From Corynebacterium canis (lineage in GTDB: Bacteria; Actinomycetota; Actinomycetes; Mycobacteriales; Mycobacteriaceae), in contig NZ_CP047080.1 in assembly GCF_030408595.1 (NCBI RefSeq), positions 299,831 through 363,830 on the forward strand: a stretch of DNA of 64,000 bases. The letters are read 5' to 3'. The notes below the pieces were generated by a model. That model was given only the letters and a program-made list of their open reading frames with translations, did not search any database and was not told the DNA's origin. The translations under genes were made by a program, and so were the position numbers. How positions within the stretch are numbered: the stretch's first letter is position 1; each line of letters opens with the position of its first letter. Of the stretch, positions 53,538-62,119 are shown piece after piece.

Positions 53538-53572
53538 ATTTTTTACACACAAATCCCGGATTCTGTGTAATT
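53538..53572 (+). repeat. Left part of a MITE-like palindrome split by the IS3 element
   Basis: ATTTTTTACACAC, then an AATCCCGGATTCTGTGT arm, is identical to the left arm of the intact copy at 55710. It breaks off at ATT (53570-53572), which is duplicated at 55284-55286 beyond the IS. Homology with the intact copy extends leftward to about 53448. Confidence 0.75.
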
Positions 53573-53617
53573 CGCCGCGTGCCATTGAGTTGTGAACTTC
53601 TTTGATTGTTCTTGGTT

Positions 53618-54709
53618 TTATTGTACTTGGTTTTGTGGGGTTGGTGGTGGTGTTCCGATTTTGATGCCGACGGTGGCTGGTGGTGGTTGGAACATGGATC
53701 GTGGTGGGCGTCGTTGGGGGTAGGTGTTGTAGTAGATTTCTTCCTTTGCTTTGCGGTGTTTGAGTAGTGGTTTCCATTCGCCGGTGTAGACCTGTTGTGG
53801 GGTGAATCCGGCGAGGCCGCTGTGTGGGTCGTGGTTGTTGTAGGCGTCGATGATGGAGGCCATGGTGTTGGCGGCGGCCTTGATATTGGGGTAGCTGGTT
53901 AAGGCGTAGCGGTGGTGTTTGAGTGTGCGGTGGGAGGATTCTTCGAAAGGGTTGTCGTTGGATACTCCGGGGCGGATGAGTGAGAGTTCTACGCCGTTGG
54001 CGTCGAGCATTTGGCGCATTTGGGTGGAGGTCATGACAGCACCGTTGTCGGTGTGCAGGACTCGGACCTTGGCGTGGTTGAGCTGCTCGGCGGCGATGAC
54101 TTGGGCGATGAGGTCGGTGGCGATGTGTTTGTCTTGGCGCAGTTGTACGGTGTGGCCGACGATTTTACGGGAGTGCAAGTCCAGCACGGTGTAGAGGTGA
54201 AATCCCTTGGTCATAAAGGATCCGGGGAGCCAGGTGATATCCCAGCACAGGACTTCGCCGGGCCGTGTCGCGGTCACTATTCGTGGTGGTTGCGGCGCCC
54301 GTGGCGCGCCGTGGCGCAGCGGTGCTGGCACCGTTTTGATTTCATTGTTCACGCGGTAAAACGTCCGCAATGAGCCGAGCAAGGGCTCCTCGGAATCGAC
54401 ATGGCTGAAAAAGATTTTATAGACCGATAATCCCTGCTCACGACCGTCGCGAAGCAATGCGGCGATACGTTGACGCTCCGGGGCGCTAATCGTTTTCGGC
54501 GGCGCGGCCTTTGGGTGTTGTGGTGGTTTCTTCGGCCGCGGATGCCGCCGGTAATACAGGGTTGTTTTCGCAAGCCCAAGCAGCTTCAATGCCGCGTTTT
54601 GGGTATAGCCAGCCGCCGCAAGCAACTCTAAAATATGGTCTTCAAGCTTAACGAACTCATCGAAATCGGCTTGCTGCTCTGGGGAAAGTTTCCGGCCACC
54701 ACGCATCAA
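53618..54709 (-). CDS. IS3-family transposase OrfB (DDE integrase domain)
   Basis: The 363-residue frame (from TTG 54709; ATG 54706 is also possible) has a helix-turn-helix part (YTQNAALKLLGLAKTTLYY) and the rve core: D in VLCWDITWLPGS, D in VLHTDNGAVM and E in NDNPFEESSHRTLKHHRY. It lies in the -1 frame relative to orfA and overlaps it by 1-4 nt (TGATG). A -1 frameshift or stop-restart coupling could both operate. Intact. Confidence 0.9.
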   Translation of the reverse strand: MMRGGRKLSPEQQADFDEFVKLEDHILELLAAAGYTQNAALKLLGLAKTTLYYRRHPRPKKPPQHPKAAPPKTISAPERQRIAALLRDGREQGLSVYKIFFSHVDSEEPLLGSLRTFYRVNNEIKTVPAPLRHGAPRAPQPPRIVTATRPGEVLCWDITWLPGSFMTKGFHLYTVLDLHSRKIVGHTVQLRQDKHIATDLIAQVIAAEQLNHAKVRVLHTDNGAVMTSTQMRQMLDANGVELSLIRPGVSNDNPFEESSHRTLKHHRYALTSYPNIKAAANTMASIIDAYNNHDPHSGLAGFTPQQVYTGEWKPLLKHRKAKEEIYYNTYPQRRPPRSMFQPPPATVGIKIGTPPPTPQNQVQ

Positions 54710-55206
54710 CGATCGGTATATTTTTGCATGGCGGCGATAGCTTTTCCCATCGCCTCCACCGCCTTGGCATGCGCAGTGGTGGCAGCATCCTTATCCGCAA
54801 CCACCTTTTCCAATTCAGCGATCCGCGCCTCCAATTTGGCGTGACGTGTTTCCCACTTCGCGCGCGCAGTCTCCCACTTCGCGCGCTCGGTCTCCAGCTT
54901 CGCACGCTCCGCCCCCAGCTCGGCGTTAAGCGCCTCCAACTCCTGATTGCGCTGTGTCAGCCGAGAAAACTCCACGATATTTTCATCACTCGTAGGAATA
55001 TTTTCTCGCGGTGTTAACCCGATGTCGAGCGTGCCCGCCGCAAGCTGCCGCCGCCACAAATACAACTGCCGCGGCGTCACCCCGGCCGCCCGGAGGAACT
55101 CTCCCTTCAGACCATGCTTGGTCTCCGCATGGGCCAACACGATCTCCCGGCGCTGCTCCGCAGTAAACGTCCGGTCCGGATCTACCGGAGGGATCTGTAC
55201 AGACAT
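54706..55206 (-). CDS. IS3-family OrfA (helix-turn-helix and coiled coil)
   Basis: The protein (166 residues from ATG 55206) has an N-terminal helix-turn-helix (FTAEQRREIVLAHAETKHG, then GVTPRQLYLWRRQLAAG). A long coiled coil with repeated ERAKLET/ARAKWET heptads over about residues 80-125 serves for multimerisation. AAGGAAGG upstream supports ATG 55206 rather than the open frame to 55263. Confidence 0.85.
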   Translation of the reverse strand: MSVQIPPVDPDRTFTAEQRREIVLAHAETKHGLKGEFLRAAGVTPRQLYLWRRQLAAGTLDIGLTPRENIPTSDENIVEFSRLTQRNQELEALNAELGAERAKLETERAKWETARAKWETRHAKLEARIAELEKVVADKDAATTAHAKAVEAMGKAIAAMQKYTDR

Positions 55207-55283
55207 CTTGAACCTTCCTTCCTCATCCCCATGACCATCACGGGGAAGCTTCCGAAAGTTCACATCTTCAATGGCAAGGTACG

Positions 55284-55362
55284 ATTTTCATCATCCAGGG
55301 CAGCCCAGAGGGCCCCGCCGCGATATGTTTTACACAGATTCCGGGATTTTGATGTAAAAAAT
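55284..55362 (+). repeat. Right part of the split MITE-like palindrome
   Basis: It resumes with ATT and TTCATCATCC, then runs to the right arm ending GATGTAAAAAAT at 55362, closely matching 55741-55820. Homology continues to about 55388. Confidence 0.75.
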
Positions 55363-55709
55363 ATCGGTAGACACCGTTCAACTCTCAGTGCGCTATTCCG
55401 AGGGGTCAAATAGCGGACTGTCATGGCGCGCCGAAGGGAAATATTGAAGACAACCTAACGCATGGCGGCAATTTCAGGTGTTGGAATTTGGTTGCGGGTC
55501 GACTGGGGCGGGTGGTTTTGGCGACCCGCCGACTCCACTCAAGAGCAATAGCCTTAAACGCCGGATACATATGGTATTATAGCTACCATTTATGCGGTGG
55601 GCGGGCCATGGGGACTGATCGGCGGGCGATCTGCGGGCTCTGGGGGCGGGCTGGCAGGTTTTTAGGCGGCGTGAGGGGCTGCGGAGATAGGTCGTGTACT
55701 CCGCATGAA
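55363..55709. other. Gene-free region between the two MITE-like repeats
   Basis: No gene is supported. From about 55620 it repeats the sequence left of the IS3 element (53448-53537), so part of it is a duplicated block. The remainder holds a short ATGGTA/TACCAT inverted pair near 55571-55590 and nothing else recognisable. Confidence 0.5.
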
Positions 55710-55820
55710 ATTTTTTACACACAAATCCCGGATTCTGTGTAATTTTCATCATCCAGGGCCGCCCAGAGGGCCCCGCCGCGATATGTTTTGCACAGATTTC
55801 GGGATTTTGATGTAAAAAAT
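55710..55820. repeat. Intact 111-bp MITE-like palindromic repeat
   Basis: The left arm starting ATTTTTTACA and the right arm ending TGTAAAAAAT match at 27 of 33 positions when inverted, with a GC-rich centre of about 45 bp. It has no coding capacity. The arms resemble terminal repeats of an insertion sequence, so a non-autonomous relative is likely, but no parent element is in the window. Confidence 0.7.
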
Positions 55821-56040
55821 ATCGGTAGACACCGTTCAACTCCAGGCGGGCAAAAGGGTAGGGGTCAACCTACCGATTAAAGAAGGGAATTGCGGGCAAC
55901 CTACCACCATAGAATGGCGCACGGAACGGGATTCGGCAATGGTTTAACATGGGTAGCCGATTTCGAGGGCTTAGAGGCCAAATGGGGGCGCCGCCTTGAA
56001 ATGGGACGTGCACAAAACGCCCGAGGGAGTGATGGAGAGG
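55821..56040. other. Gene-free region upstream of the acuC 3' end
   Basis: Contains the short tail of the duplicated block (GTAGACACCGTTCAACT to 55843) and a GGCAACCTACC word that weakly repeats 55443-55456. No gene or regulatory site is supported. Confidence 0.4.
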
Positions 56041-57183
56041 TTATTGGAAGGGGACCAGGCCCCAATAGGGGAACACCGCGCGGGATGTTGCGATCATGGA
56101 GGGGTCCGCAGAGTGGGTCATCACGTGACCGGGGTCGAATTCCGCAAGGCCGGCAAGGGCATCGAGGTCTCCGAGGGTGCGGGATGCTCGGCAACCGACG
56201 GTGTTTTCCCAGTTCGCGGGCATCGGCGTGGTCGGATCCAACTCCACCCCGGCGACGGCGGCCAGCACTTGGTTCCACACTCGGGCAACGGAATCGCGCT
56301 GGTACCCGCCACCGCCGAGGGCGACCCATCGGCCGAAGGCAAAGCGATCGGCCCAGCGGCCGAGGGATTGATAGGCAACGGCCAGCGCATCGGAGGAAAG
56401 CCGCAGGTGGGTCAGGGGGTCCTCGCGGTGCGGATCCGCCCCATGTTGGCTGATAATTATTTCCGGTCGGAATCGCTGGAGGATCGCCGGCACGATGCTG
56501 TGCACGCAGCGCAACCAATCGACATCGCTGACGTTGGTCTCTAAGGCAACGTTCACGGCTGTGCCATATGCGTTCGGTCCTCCGATATCACCTGCGTGCC
56601 CGGTGCCGGGGAATAAATACAGGCCGGATTCGTGGATTGAAATGGTCACCACCCGCGGATCGTCCCAGAATAATTGTTCGACACCATCTCCGTGGTGGGC
56701 ATCCAGATCGAGGTACGCCACGCGGTGCGCGCCGTGATTGAGTAGCCATTGAATGGCCACCGCGGCGTCGTTAAGCATGCAAAATCCGGAGAGTTCGGCG
56801 GCCTGAGCGTGGTGCAAGCCCCCGGAGATGTTTACGGCGCGTTTGGCGCGGCCGGTCCATACTGCGCTGGTGGCGGCGACGGTACCTGCGACGATGCGGG
56901 ATGCGACGGCTGGAAGTGAGGGGACCAGGGGATTGTCGGCGGTGCCGATGCCGAACTCTGGGGCTGGGTGTCCGCTATGCAGGGCGGCGATGTATTCGGG
57001 CGTATGTACGAGGCGTAGGAGGGCGTCGCTAGCGGGCGGAGGTTCGACAATTTCGAACATTTGTAGGAGGCCGAGATGGGCGGCGAGTTGCATGGTGAAG
57101 CGCACGCGATCGGGGCCCATCGGATGTCGCTTGCCAAAGCTGTAGCGCTCCAGTTCCTCGTTGTGGATGAGCAGCGGGCGCAT
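56041..57183 (-). CDS. acuC: AcuC-like class I histone-deacetylase-family protein deacetylase
   Basis: The 380-residue protein has the arginase/deacetylase fold with GGLHHAQAAELSGFCMLND (paired catalytic histidines), YLDLDAHHGDGVEQLFWDD (zinc Asp and His), HESGLYLFPGTG, QHGADPHREDPLTHLRLS (second zinc Asp) and ALGGGGYQRDSVAR (catalytic Tyr). All active-site residues are present. The ATG overlaps the stop of the upstream acetyltransferase gene by one base (TAATG), so the enzyme pair is co-translated. It probably removes acetyl groups from acyl-CoA synthetases. Confidence 0.92.
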   Translation of the reverse strand: MRPLLIHNEELERYSFGKRHPMGPDRVRFTMQLAAHLGLLQMFEIVEPPPASDALLRLVHTPEYIAALHSGHPAPEFGIGTADNPLVPSLPAVASRIVAGTVAATSAVWTGRAKRAVNISGGLHHAQAAELSGFCMLNDAAVAIQWLLNHGAHRVAYLDLDAHHGDGVEQLFWDDPRVVTISIHESGLYLFPGTGHAGDIGGPNAYGTAVNVALETNVSDVDWLRCVHSIVPAILQRFRPEIIISQHGADPHREDPLTHLRLSSDALAVAYQSLGRWADRFAFGRWVALGGGGYQRDSVARVWNQVLAAVAGVELDPTTPMPANWENTVGCRASRTLGDLDALAGLAEFDPGHVMTHSADPSMIATSRAVFPYWGLVPFQ

Positions 57184-59876
57184 TAGACGGACCTGGCCAG
57201 CGGGTCGCGATGTCGGGGCAGGGCGGCCACCCGTAGCCGAGCGCCAACCACGTGGGTTGCCGAGGCCCCGGCGATCACCGGCGTAAGCTCGACTTCGACA
57301 ATACTTGCGAAATCATCTTTCAGTTGGGCGAGCCGCACGAGCAAATCTTGGACCGTATCCAATTGCGCGGGCCGCGTGCCGCGATAGCCGTGCAGCAGCG
57401 GCGCCGCATGCAATTGTTCCAGCATGTCGGCGGTGTCTTGGGTGCGGACGGGCGCGGTGCGCCAGGCGCGATCCGAAAGTAGGTCCGAACTGACGCCCGA
57501 GACGCCGACGGAGACCATCGGCCCCAGCACTGCGTCTTCCAGCGCTTTTATGCTTAGCGACACCCCGGCACTCACTGTTGGCTGTATCACCGGGCGCAAG
57601 GACTTGGCGTTTGGATTTTCGGAGAGACCGAGTTCCACGGCGGTCTCGCCGAGCCGCAACCATGCGTTGGCCAATTCCTGCTGCGTGGAGATATTCCTAT
57701 ATATCGTGGACAGTTCCGGGCGGCCGCGGACCGGGTCGGCGGTGGCCTTGAGGACCACGTTCCAGCCGAAGTGTTCGGCGGCCTGTTCGGCCTCTTGTTC
57801 GGAGGTGACTTCGAGCCAGGGGACAAGGTCGATGCCGTAGGCGGCGAGGATATTTTGGGTTTCTTCGTCGGTGGCCCAGCGGCCGGTGGGGGAATCCGAA
57901 AGGATTGCGGAGAGGGTTTCTTGCACTTGTGGCTTGTTGCCAGTGATGGGTTCCTCGGCGGTGATATCGGCGGCTTGGGTCGCGGCGCGGATCGATTGGT
58001 TGTTGATGATCGCGGACAGGGCCTCCAAGGCATCCGCGTAGGCATCGAAGGTGGGCAATTGGCCCTGGTGTTCGGATTCTCGGTGATTGGTCACCTGGCG
58101 GAAGCCTACGAACACACCTACGAGGGGTTTGGTTTCCGTGTGGGCGGCGAGGTCTGAAAGCCCGGCGTGGGCGGCTTCCAGGATCGGATCGCCGATTTCC
58201 ACCACGGCCGTGACCACTGCGTGGGATTCCGGGTCGGCGAGCGCTTCGCTTGCGGCGGCGAGGACCCCGGGGATGGGATCGTCGGTGACTGTGACGGCGC
58301 GCGGGGTTAGCCCGAAGCGAACCGCGGCTTGAGACATTTGTTCGCTCAGGCCGGCGGAGTTGGAAATAACGGTGACATTGCGGCCCAGGGGCAGCGGCTG
58401 GCGCGCAAGGATTTGCGAAATATCGAACATAGCGTCGCGTCTGGAAACGACGATGGCGCCGGTGCGGCTAATCACCTCATCCAAGGCGGACGGGGGTGCG
58501 GAGGGGCGCGGATCCTGTTCTTGAGACGTCGCCGCGGGGGTACCGGGACGGGCGGAGTGCAAGGCCCGGGAGGGGGTGAAAATCACGATGTGCTTTTCCA
58601 GGGCGAGGCGGCGCAGCACCCGGAAGAATTTGCGGGGGTTGCCGATGGCGTCGAGGGAAAGGAGGCAGACGCTGGTGGCATCGTCGTCGATCCAGTATTG
58701 GATTACGTCGTTGGCGGTGACATCGGCAAACGCACCGGTGGCCACGAAGGAACTAATGCCGCATCCACGTTCGATTGCGCGCGAGAGGACCAAGGTGGCC
58801 ACGCCCGCGGATTGGGTGAAAATACCGGTGCGGCCATGCGCCGGATTCGGGGCGGGCGAGGCATTCAGGCGGATTTCGGGATCCGAATTTATGAGCCCCA
58901 GGGCGGCGGGGCCGAGGGCGCGCAACCCGTGGGCGCGGGCCTGGTGCACGAAGCGGACCTGCTCCTCGTGGGCCAGGGTGGGATTGTGGCCGCGGGCCAA
59001 TACCAACATCCCGCGGGCGTGCTTTTCGGCGGCCGCCGCAAGCAGGGGTTCCAACTCGGCGGCATCGTATTGTGCGACCACCAGATCGATATCGCCAGCG
59101 ATCGAACGCAGGTCCGAGGCCGTTGAGCCGGCCCGGGAGGCGGGGGCGGCGAGGATATGCAGGTTGCCGTTGAACGGGGCGTCGACAAGCTGGGGAATAA
59201 TGGCGCGCATGCGGGAAAGGTCGCCGACAACGGCGATGGATTGCGGGCGGAGGAGGCGTCGAATCGAGGCGGCTTCGGACTTACGTTCGCGCTGCTGCAT
59301 TACGTCGAAGGAACGTTCGGTGGGGTCGATGGGGAAATTGACGCTGATAAAGCCGTCTTCAAGCTGGGGCTTTACCTCGTAGCCGGCGCGGACGAAGACT
59401 TGCACCATGGCCCGGTTTTGGGTCAGCATCTCCGCAAAAAAGCGCTCCACCTGATTTTCGCGGCCCACCTCCGCCAGGTGTTCCAAAAGTATGTTCGCGG
59501 CGCCCTTGCCCTGGTAACTGTCCTGCACGAGGAAGGAAACGTCGGCAACCCGGGCGGGCAGGAAGGCGTCCAACACGCGGTAATGTGCGGTGGCCACAAT
59601 CTGTTCATGCGAACAAATGACCAAGGTGACCTGGTTGTAGTGGTCGATATCGAGCCACGAATGCAGGTCGTCCTCGCTGAGCGTCGGGTGCGCGGAGAAA
59701 AAGCGCAGGTACTTGGACTTATCCGAAACGCGGGCGTAAAAATCGATGAAACCCTGGCGGTCGGAGAGCTGGGCGGGGCGCAACACGGCGACGCTGCCGT
59801 CGGCCATTACAACGTCGGCCTCCCATGCGCGGGGGGAATCGGCGGGCGAAAAGGCGGAATGCGGGGGTGTGGGCAC
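57183..59876 (-). CDS. Type II protein lysine acetyltransferase (GNAT fused to acyl-CoA synthetase-like domain)
   Basis: The 897-residue protein has an N-terminal GNAT domain (LVICSHEQIVATAHYRV and VQDSYQGKGAANILLEHLA, the acetyl-CoA loop, residues about 25-175). NDP-forming acyl-CoA synthetase domains follow (LRPQSIAVVGDLSR near 208, GIFTQSAGVATLVL near 345) and an ATP-grasp end (ILAAYGIDLVPWLEV). The SHTG loop of active synthetases reads AATS here, fitting a regulatory rather than catalytic role. GNAT-first order defines type II Pat enzymes. GTG 59876 is preceded by GGGAGGA. Confidence 0.87.
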   Translation of the reverse strand: MPTPPHSAFSPADSPRAWEADVVMADGSVAVLRPAQLSDRQGFIDFYARVSDKSKYLRFFSAHPTLSEDDLHSWLDIDHYNQVTLVICSHEQIVATAHYRVLDAFLPARVADVSFLVQDSYQGKGAANILLEHLAEVGRENQVERFFAEMLTQNRAMVQVFVRAGYEVKPQLEDGFISVNFPIDPTERSFDVMQQRERKSEAASIRRLLRPQSIAVVGDLSRMRAIIPQLVDAPFNGNLHILAAPASRAGSTASDLRSIAGDIDLVVAQYDAAELEPLLAAAAEKHARGMLVLARGHNPTLAHEEQVRFVHQARAHGLRALGPAALGLINSDPEIRLNASPAPNPAHGRTGIFTQSAGVATLVLSRAIERGCGISSFVATGAFADVTANDVIQYWIDDDATSVCLLSLDAIGNPRKFFRVLRRLALEKHIVIFTPSRALHSARPGTPAATSQEQDPRPSAPPSALDEVISRTGAIVVSRRDAMFDISQILARQPLPLGRNVTVISNSAGLSEQMSQAAVRFGLTPRAVTVTDDPIPGVLAAASEALADPESHAVVTAVVEIGDPILEAAHAGLSDLAAHTETKPLVGVFVGFRQVTNHRESEHQGQLPTFDAYADALEALSAIINNQSIRAATQAADITAEEPITGNKPQVQETLSAILSDSPTGRWATDEETQNILAAYGIDLVPWLEVTSEQEAEQAAEHFGWNVVLKATADPVRGRPELSTIYRNISTQQELANAWLRLGETAVELGLSENPNAKSLRPVIQPTVSAGVSLSIKALEDAVLGPMVSVGVSGVSSDLLSDRAWRTAPVRTQDTADMLEQLHAAPLLHGYRGTRPAQLDTVQDLLVRLAQLKDDFASIVEVELTPVIAGASATHVVGARLRVAALPRHRDPLARSV

Positions 59877-60014
59877 TGGTCCTCCCGAGGGGTGATTCGA
59901 GGCGGCAAACGGCGGATTAGTGACCCAGGTTACAGCATCGCGGCGCTAAGCGGGGCCGGATTTGTGTTTCCGTCAACCCATGGGGTAGGTTCACGCATTG
60001 AAGTTTGATCGGCT
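59877..60014. other. Divergent gap between the acetyltransferase gene and the rplJ leader
   Basis: About 140 nt that must hold the promoters of both the Pat-acuC unit and rplJ-rplL. TAGGTT near 59986 could be a -10 for the rplJ transcript. Nothing else is recognised. Confidence 0.35.
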
Positions 60015-60259
60015 CCGATGCCGAGTTCAAGTTTCACCGAAGACCGTCGGTTGCCTCGCGGATGTGCGGGGCCGAAGGTTTCCGCGCGAAGACGGAAGCG
60101 ACCCACGCAGGAGAACTTGGAGCATTCTCATAGTTGTATGCGATGCGCCCTGTGCTCTTGTACGGGGCGTTTTTGATGTGTCACGGCTCGTTCCGGCGAC
60201 GCGTCAAAGCTGCCTCGGCGGATCAACACCATACGTTCTATGAGGAAGGAGGCGAAGTA
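60015..60259 (+). ncRNA. Leader RNA of rplJ-rplL (L10 leader-like)
   Basis: The 245-nt leader contains a CCGAAGACCGTCGG hairpin near 60040, a GCGAAGACGGAAGCG segment near 60092 and a terminator-like hairpin (60145-60174) well upstream of the rplJ start. This resembles L10(L12)4-binding leaders described for many bacteria. The exact L10 binding fold was not computed. Confidence 0.55.
60145..60174 (+). terminator. Attenuator-like hairpin in the rplJ leader
   Basis: GCGCCC (60145-60150) pairs with GGGCG (60165-60169) across a 14-nt loop and is followed by TTTTT. It lies 85 nt before the rplJ ATG, so it would act as an attenuator. Confidence 0.65.
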
Positions 60260-60778
60260 ATGGCAAACGCAAAGAACATTGCCGCGGTGGAAGAGCTGAA
60301 GGCTCGTTTTGAAGCGGTATCCGCTGTTGTGTTGACGGAATACCGCGGCCTGACTGTTGCTCAGACGACTGAGCTGCGTCGCGCGCTTGGTCCGGATGTC
60401 AAGTACTCCGTCGCCAAGAACACCATGATCAAGCTGGCCGCAGAGCAGGCCGGCGTCGAAGGTCTGGATCCTGTACTTACCGGCCCCACCGCCGTCGCCT
60501 TTATTTCCGGCGAAGCTGTGGACGCTGCGAAGGCGCTGAAGAAGTTCGGCAAGGATAACAAGGCGTTCGTGATCAAGGGTGGCTACATGGACGGCAACTT
60601 CCTGAGTGCCGAACAGGTTGACGCCATCGCCGAGATGGACAACCTGGAAACCACCTACGCGAAGATCGCCGGTGCCATCAATGGCAGCTTGGCAAACACC
60701 GCAGGTTTGTTCGATGCCCACGCTTCTCAGCTGGCGCGTCTGTTCGCTGCGTACGAAGAAAAATTGCAGGGCGAGTAA
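60260..60778 (+). CDS. rplJ: 50S ribosomal protein L10
   Basis: The protein (172 residues from ATG 60260) contains [17 protein letters not shown] and [12 protein letters not shown], typical of L10. It anchors L7/L12 dimers on the ribosome. AAGGAGGCGAAGTA before the ATG fixes the start; the upstream open frame is leader RNA. Confidence 0.96.
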   Translation: MANAKNIAAVEELKARFEAVSAVVLTEYRGLTVAQTTELRRALGPDVKYSVAKNTMIKLAAEQAGVEGLDPVLTGPTAVAFISGEAVDAAKALKKFGKDNKAFVIKGGYMDGNFLSAEQVDAIAEMDNLETTYAKIAGAINGSLANTAGLFDAHASQLARLFAAYEEKLQGE

Positions 60779-60879
60779 GCTCGCTCCGCGCTATTACCCC
60801 CAAACTTTGGGCGCGTTTTAACCCTGGCGGGGTGCACCAGCTAGGGCGAGCGCCCAGCAAAATTGAAAGGATTGCCACC

Positions 60880-61263
60880 ATGGCTAAGCTTACCCCCGAA
60901 GAGCTCATCGAAGCTTTCAAGGAAATGACCCTGATCGAGGCTTCCGAGTTCCGCAAGCTGTTCGAAGAGACCTTCGATGTTACCGCTGCCGCTCCGGTTG
61001 CCGTTGCCGCTCCTGGCGCTGCTGCTGACGCTCCGGCCGCCGAAGAGAAGGACGAGTTCGACGTCGTGCTCGAGGACGCTGGCGCCAAGAAGATCGGCGT
61101 GATCAAGGCTGTTCGTGAGCTCGTTTCCGGCCTGGGCCTGAAGGAGGCCAAGGAGCTCGTCGAGTCCGCTCCGAAGGCGATCATCGAGGGCGCTTCCAAG
61201 GAGGACGCTGAGGCCGCCAAGACCAAGCTTGAGGACGCCGGCGCCAAGGTTTCCCTGAAGTAA
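60880..61263 (+). CDS. rplL: 50S ribosomal protein L7/L12
   Basis: The protein (127 residues from ATG 60880) has the N-terminal dimerisation helix ([20 protein letters not shown]), an Ala/Pro hinge near residue 45 and the conserved C-terminal domain ([30 protein letters not shown]). AAAGGA lies upstream. The 101-nt gap after rplJ contains a CCCAAA/TTTGGG mini-hairpin with TTTT that may tune L10:L12 ratio. Confidence 0.96.
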   Translation: MAKLTPEELIEAFKEMTLIEASEFRKLFEETFDVTAAAPVAVAAPGAAADAPAAEEKDEFDVVLEDAGAKKIGVIKAVRELVSGLGLKEAKELVESAPKAIIEGASKEDAEAAKTKLEDAGAKVSLK

Positions 61264-61283
61264 TTCCACGTTTGCACACGTGT

Positions 61284-61314
61284 TCCCCGCTTGCCCTAGG
61301 TAGGCGGGGTTTTC
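61284..61314 (+). terminator. Terminator of rplJ-rplL
   Basis: CCCCGC (61285-61290) pairs with GCGGGG (61304-61309) and is followed by TTTTCG; the inner loop adds a CCTAGG palindrome. Confidence 0.75.
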
Positions 61315-61352
61315 GCTTATCGACGCCGCGATAGGCCAGGCTTCCGCGCGCG

Positions 61353-62036
61353 TTATGCGTGGAGGGAATTGAGCGCTTCTGCGAGGCCCCTTGCGATCTC
61401 GTGGGTGCGTTGTTCGGGGTCGCCAACATTGGCGCTGGTGAAGAACTGGAATTCGACTATGCGGTCGCCGAATGTGGTGGCGCAGATGCCCTTGTGGGTG
61501 TTGGAATCGGAGGGGTCCGTGCCCTCGGCGCAGAGGAACGTGAAATTGCGGGCGCTGATGGAGCGGGTGGGGAAATTAAGCCTTGTTTGGTTGAGATAAT
61601 TGTCCACAAAGCCTTCGCGGACCTCGGCTTGATCCTCATCGATGATCGGGGGGTTTGCGAGGATGGCGCGGACGCGGAATTCCTGGGTGTCGTTGGCGTA
61701 GAAAATGGTCGCGGTGTTGTTGGGATTATCCACTTCCTGCGATTGTTGCGGCACGCCCGCGATGGATTCGGGCAGCTCCAGGAATGCGCTGTTGGCCTTG
61801 CTTGGGGAGCTTATTGTTGTTTTGGTGCTTCTGCTGGTGGATGTGATGGTGGAACTCACGGCGGTCTTGGCGGACGTGGTGGTGCTGGCCGATGTGCTGG
61901 TGCTGGTGGCCGATGTGGTGGTGGCCGCAGTGGTTTCGTCTGAGGATGTGGGAAGCAGGCCGCATGCGGAGAGCGCCAGTGGCGCTGCGAGGGCTAAGGC
62001 GATCCCGAACCTGGCGTGCGAACGAGTGTTTTCCAT
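61353..62036 (-). CDS. Ser/Thr-rich lipoprotein, unknown function
   Basis: The 227-residue protein has a lipoprotein signal with lipobox LSAC (cysteine near residue 25) and a low-complexity Thr/Ser linker of about 55 residues. A globular domain follows (FLELPESIAGVPQQ, ATIFYANDTQEFRVRAILA, FTFLCAEGTDPSDS, GICATTFGDRIVEFQFF). It has two cysteines that could pair. Family not recognised with certainty; the layout is like small secreted actinobacterial lipoproteins. It is convergent with rplL. Confidence 0.7.
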   Translation of the reverse strand: MENTRSHARFGIALALAAPLALSACGLLPTSSDETTAATTTSATSTSTSASTTTSAKTAVSSTITSTSRSTKTTISSPSKANSAFLELPESIAGVPQQSQEVDNPNNTATIFYANDTQEFRVRAILANPPIIDEDQAEVREGFVDNYLNQTRLNFPTRSISARNFTFLCAEGTDPSDSNTHKGICATTFGDRIVEFQFFTSANVGDPEQRTHEIARGLAEALNSLHA

Positions 62037-62119
62037 AGGCGCAGCTTATCAGTGGGGGTTGCGCTGCGGCCTGCGGCCCGGTGTGAACAATGTGCTGTCA
62101 AACGGCTAAAATGTGCCTC

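Larger units (their letters stand above)
53573..55283 (-). mobile_element. IS3-family insertion sequence (1711 bp)
   Basis: The intact copy of the host repeat at 55620-55843 shows the empty site GTGTAATTTTCATC, which fixes the borders. The element is flanked by ATT on both sides (3-bp duplication, in the IS3 range). Its termini CGCCGCGTGCCATTGA and, inverted, CGTACCTTGCCATTGA match at 12 of 16 positions and continue into a shared TGTGAACTT. It carries orfA and orfB on the minus strand. Confidence 0.82.
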
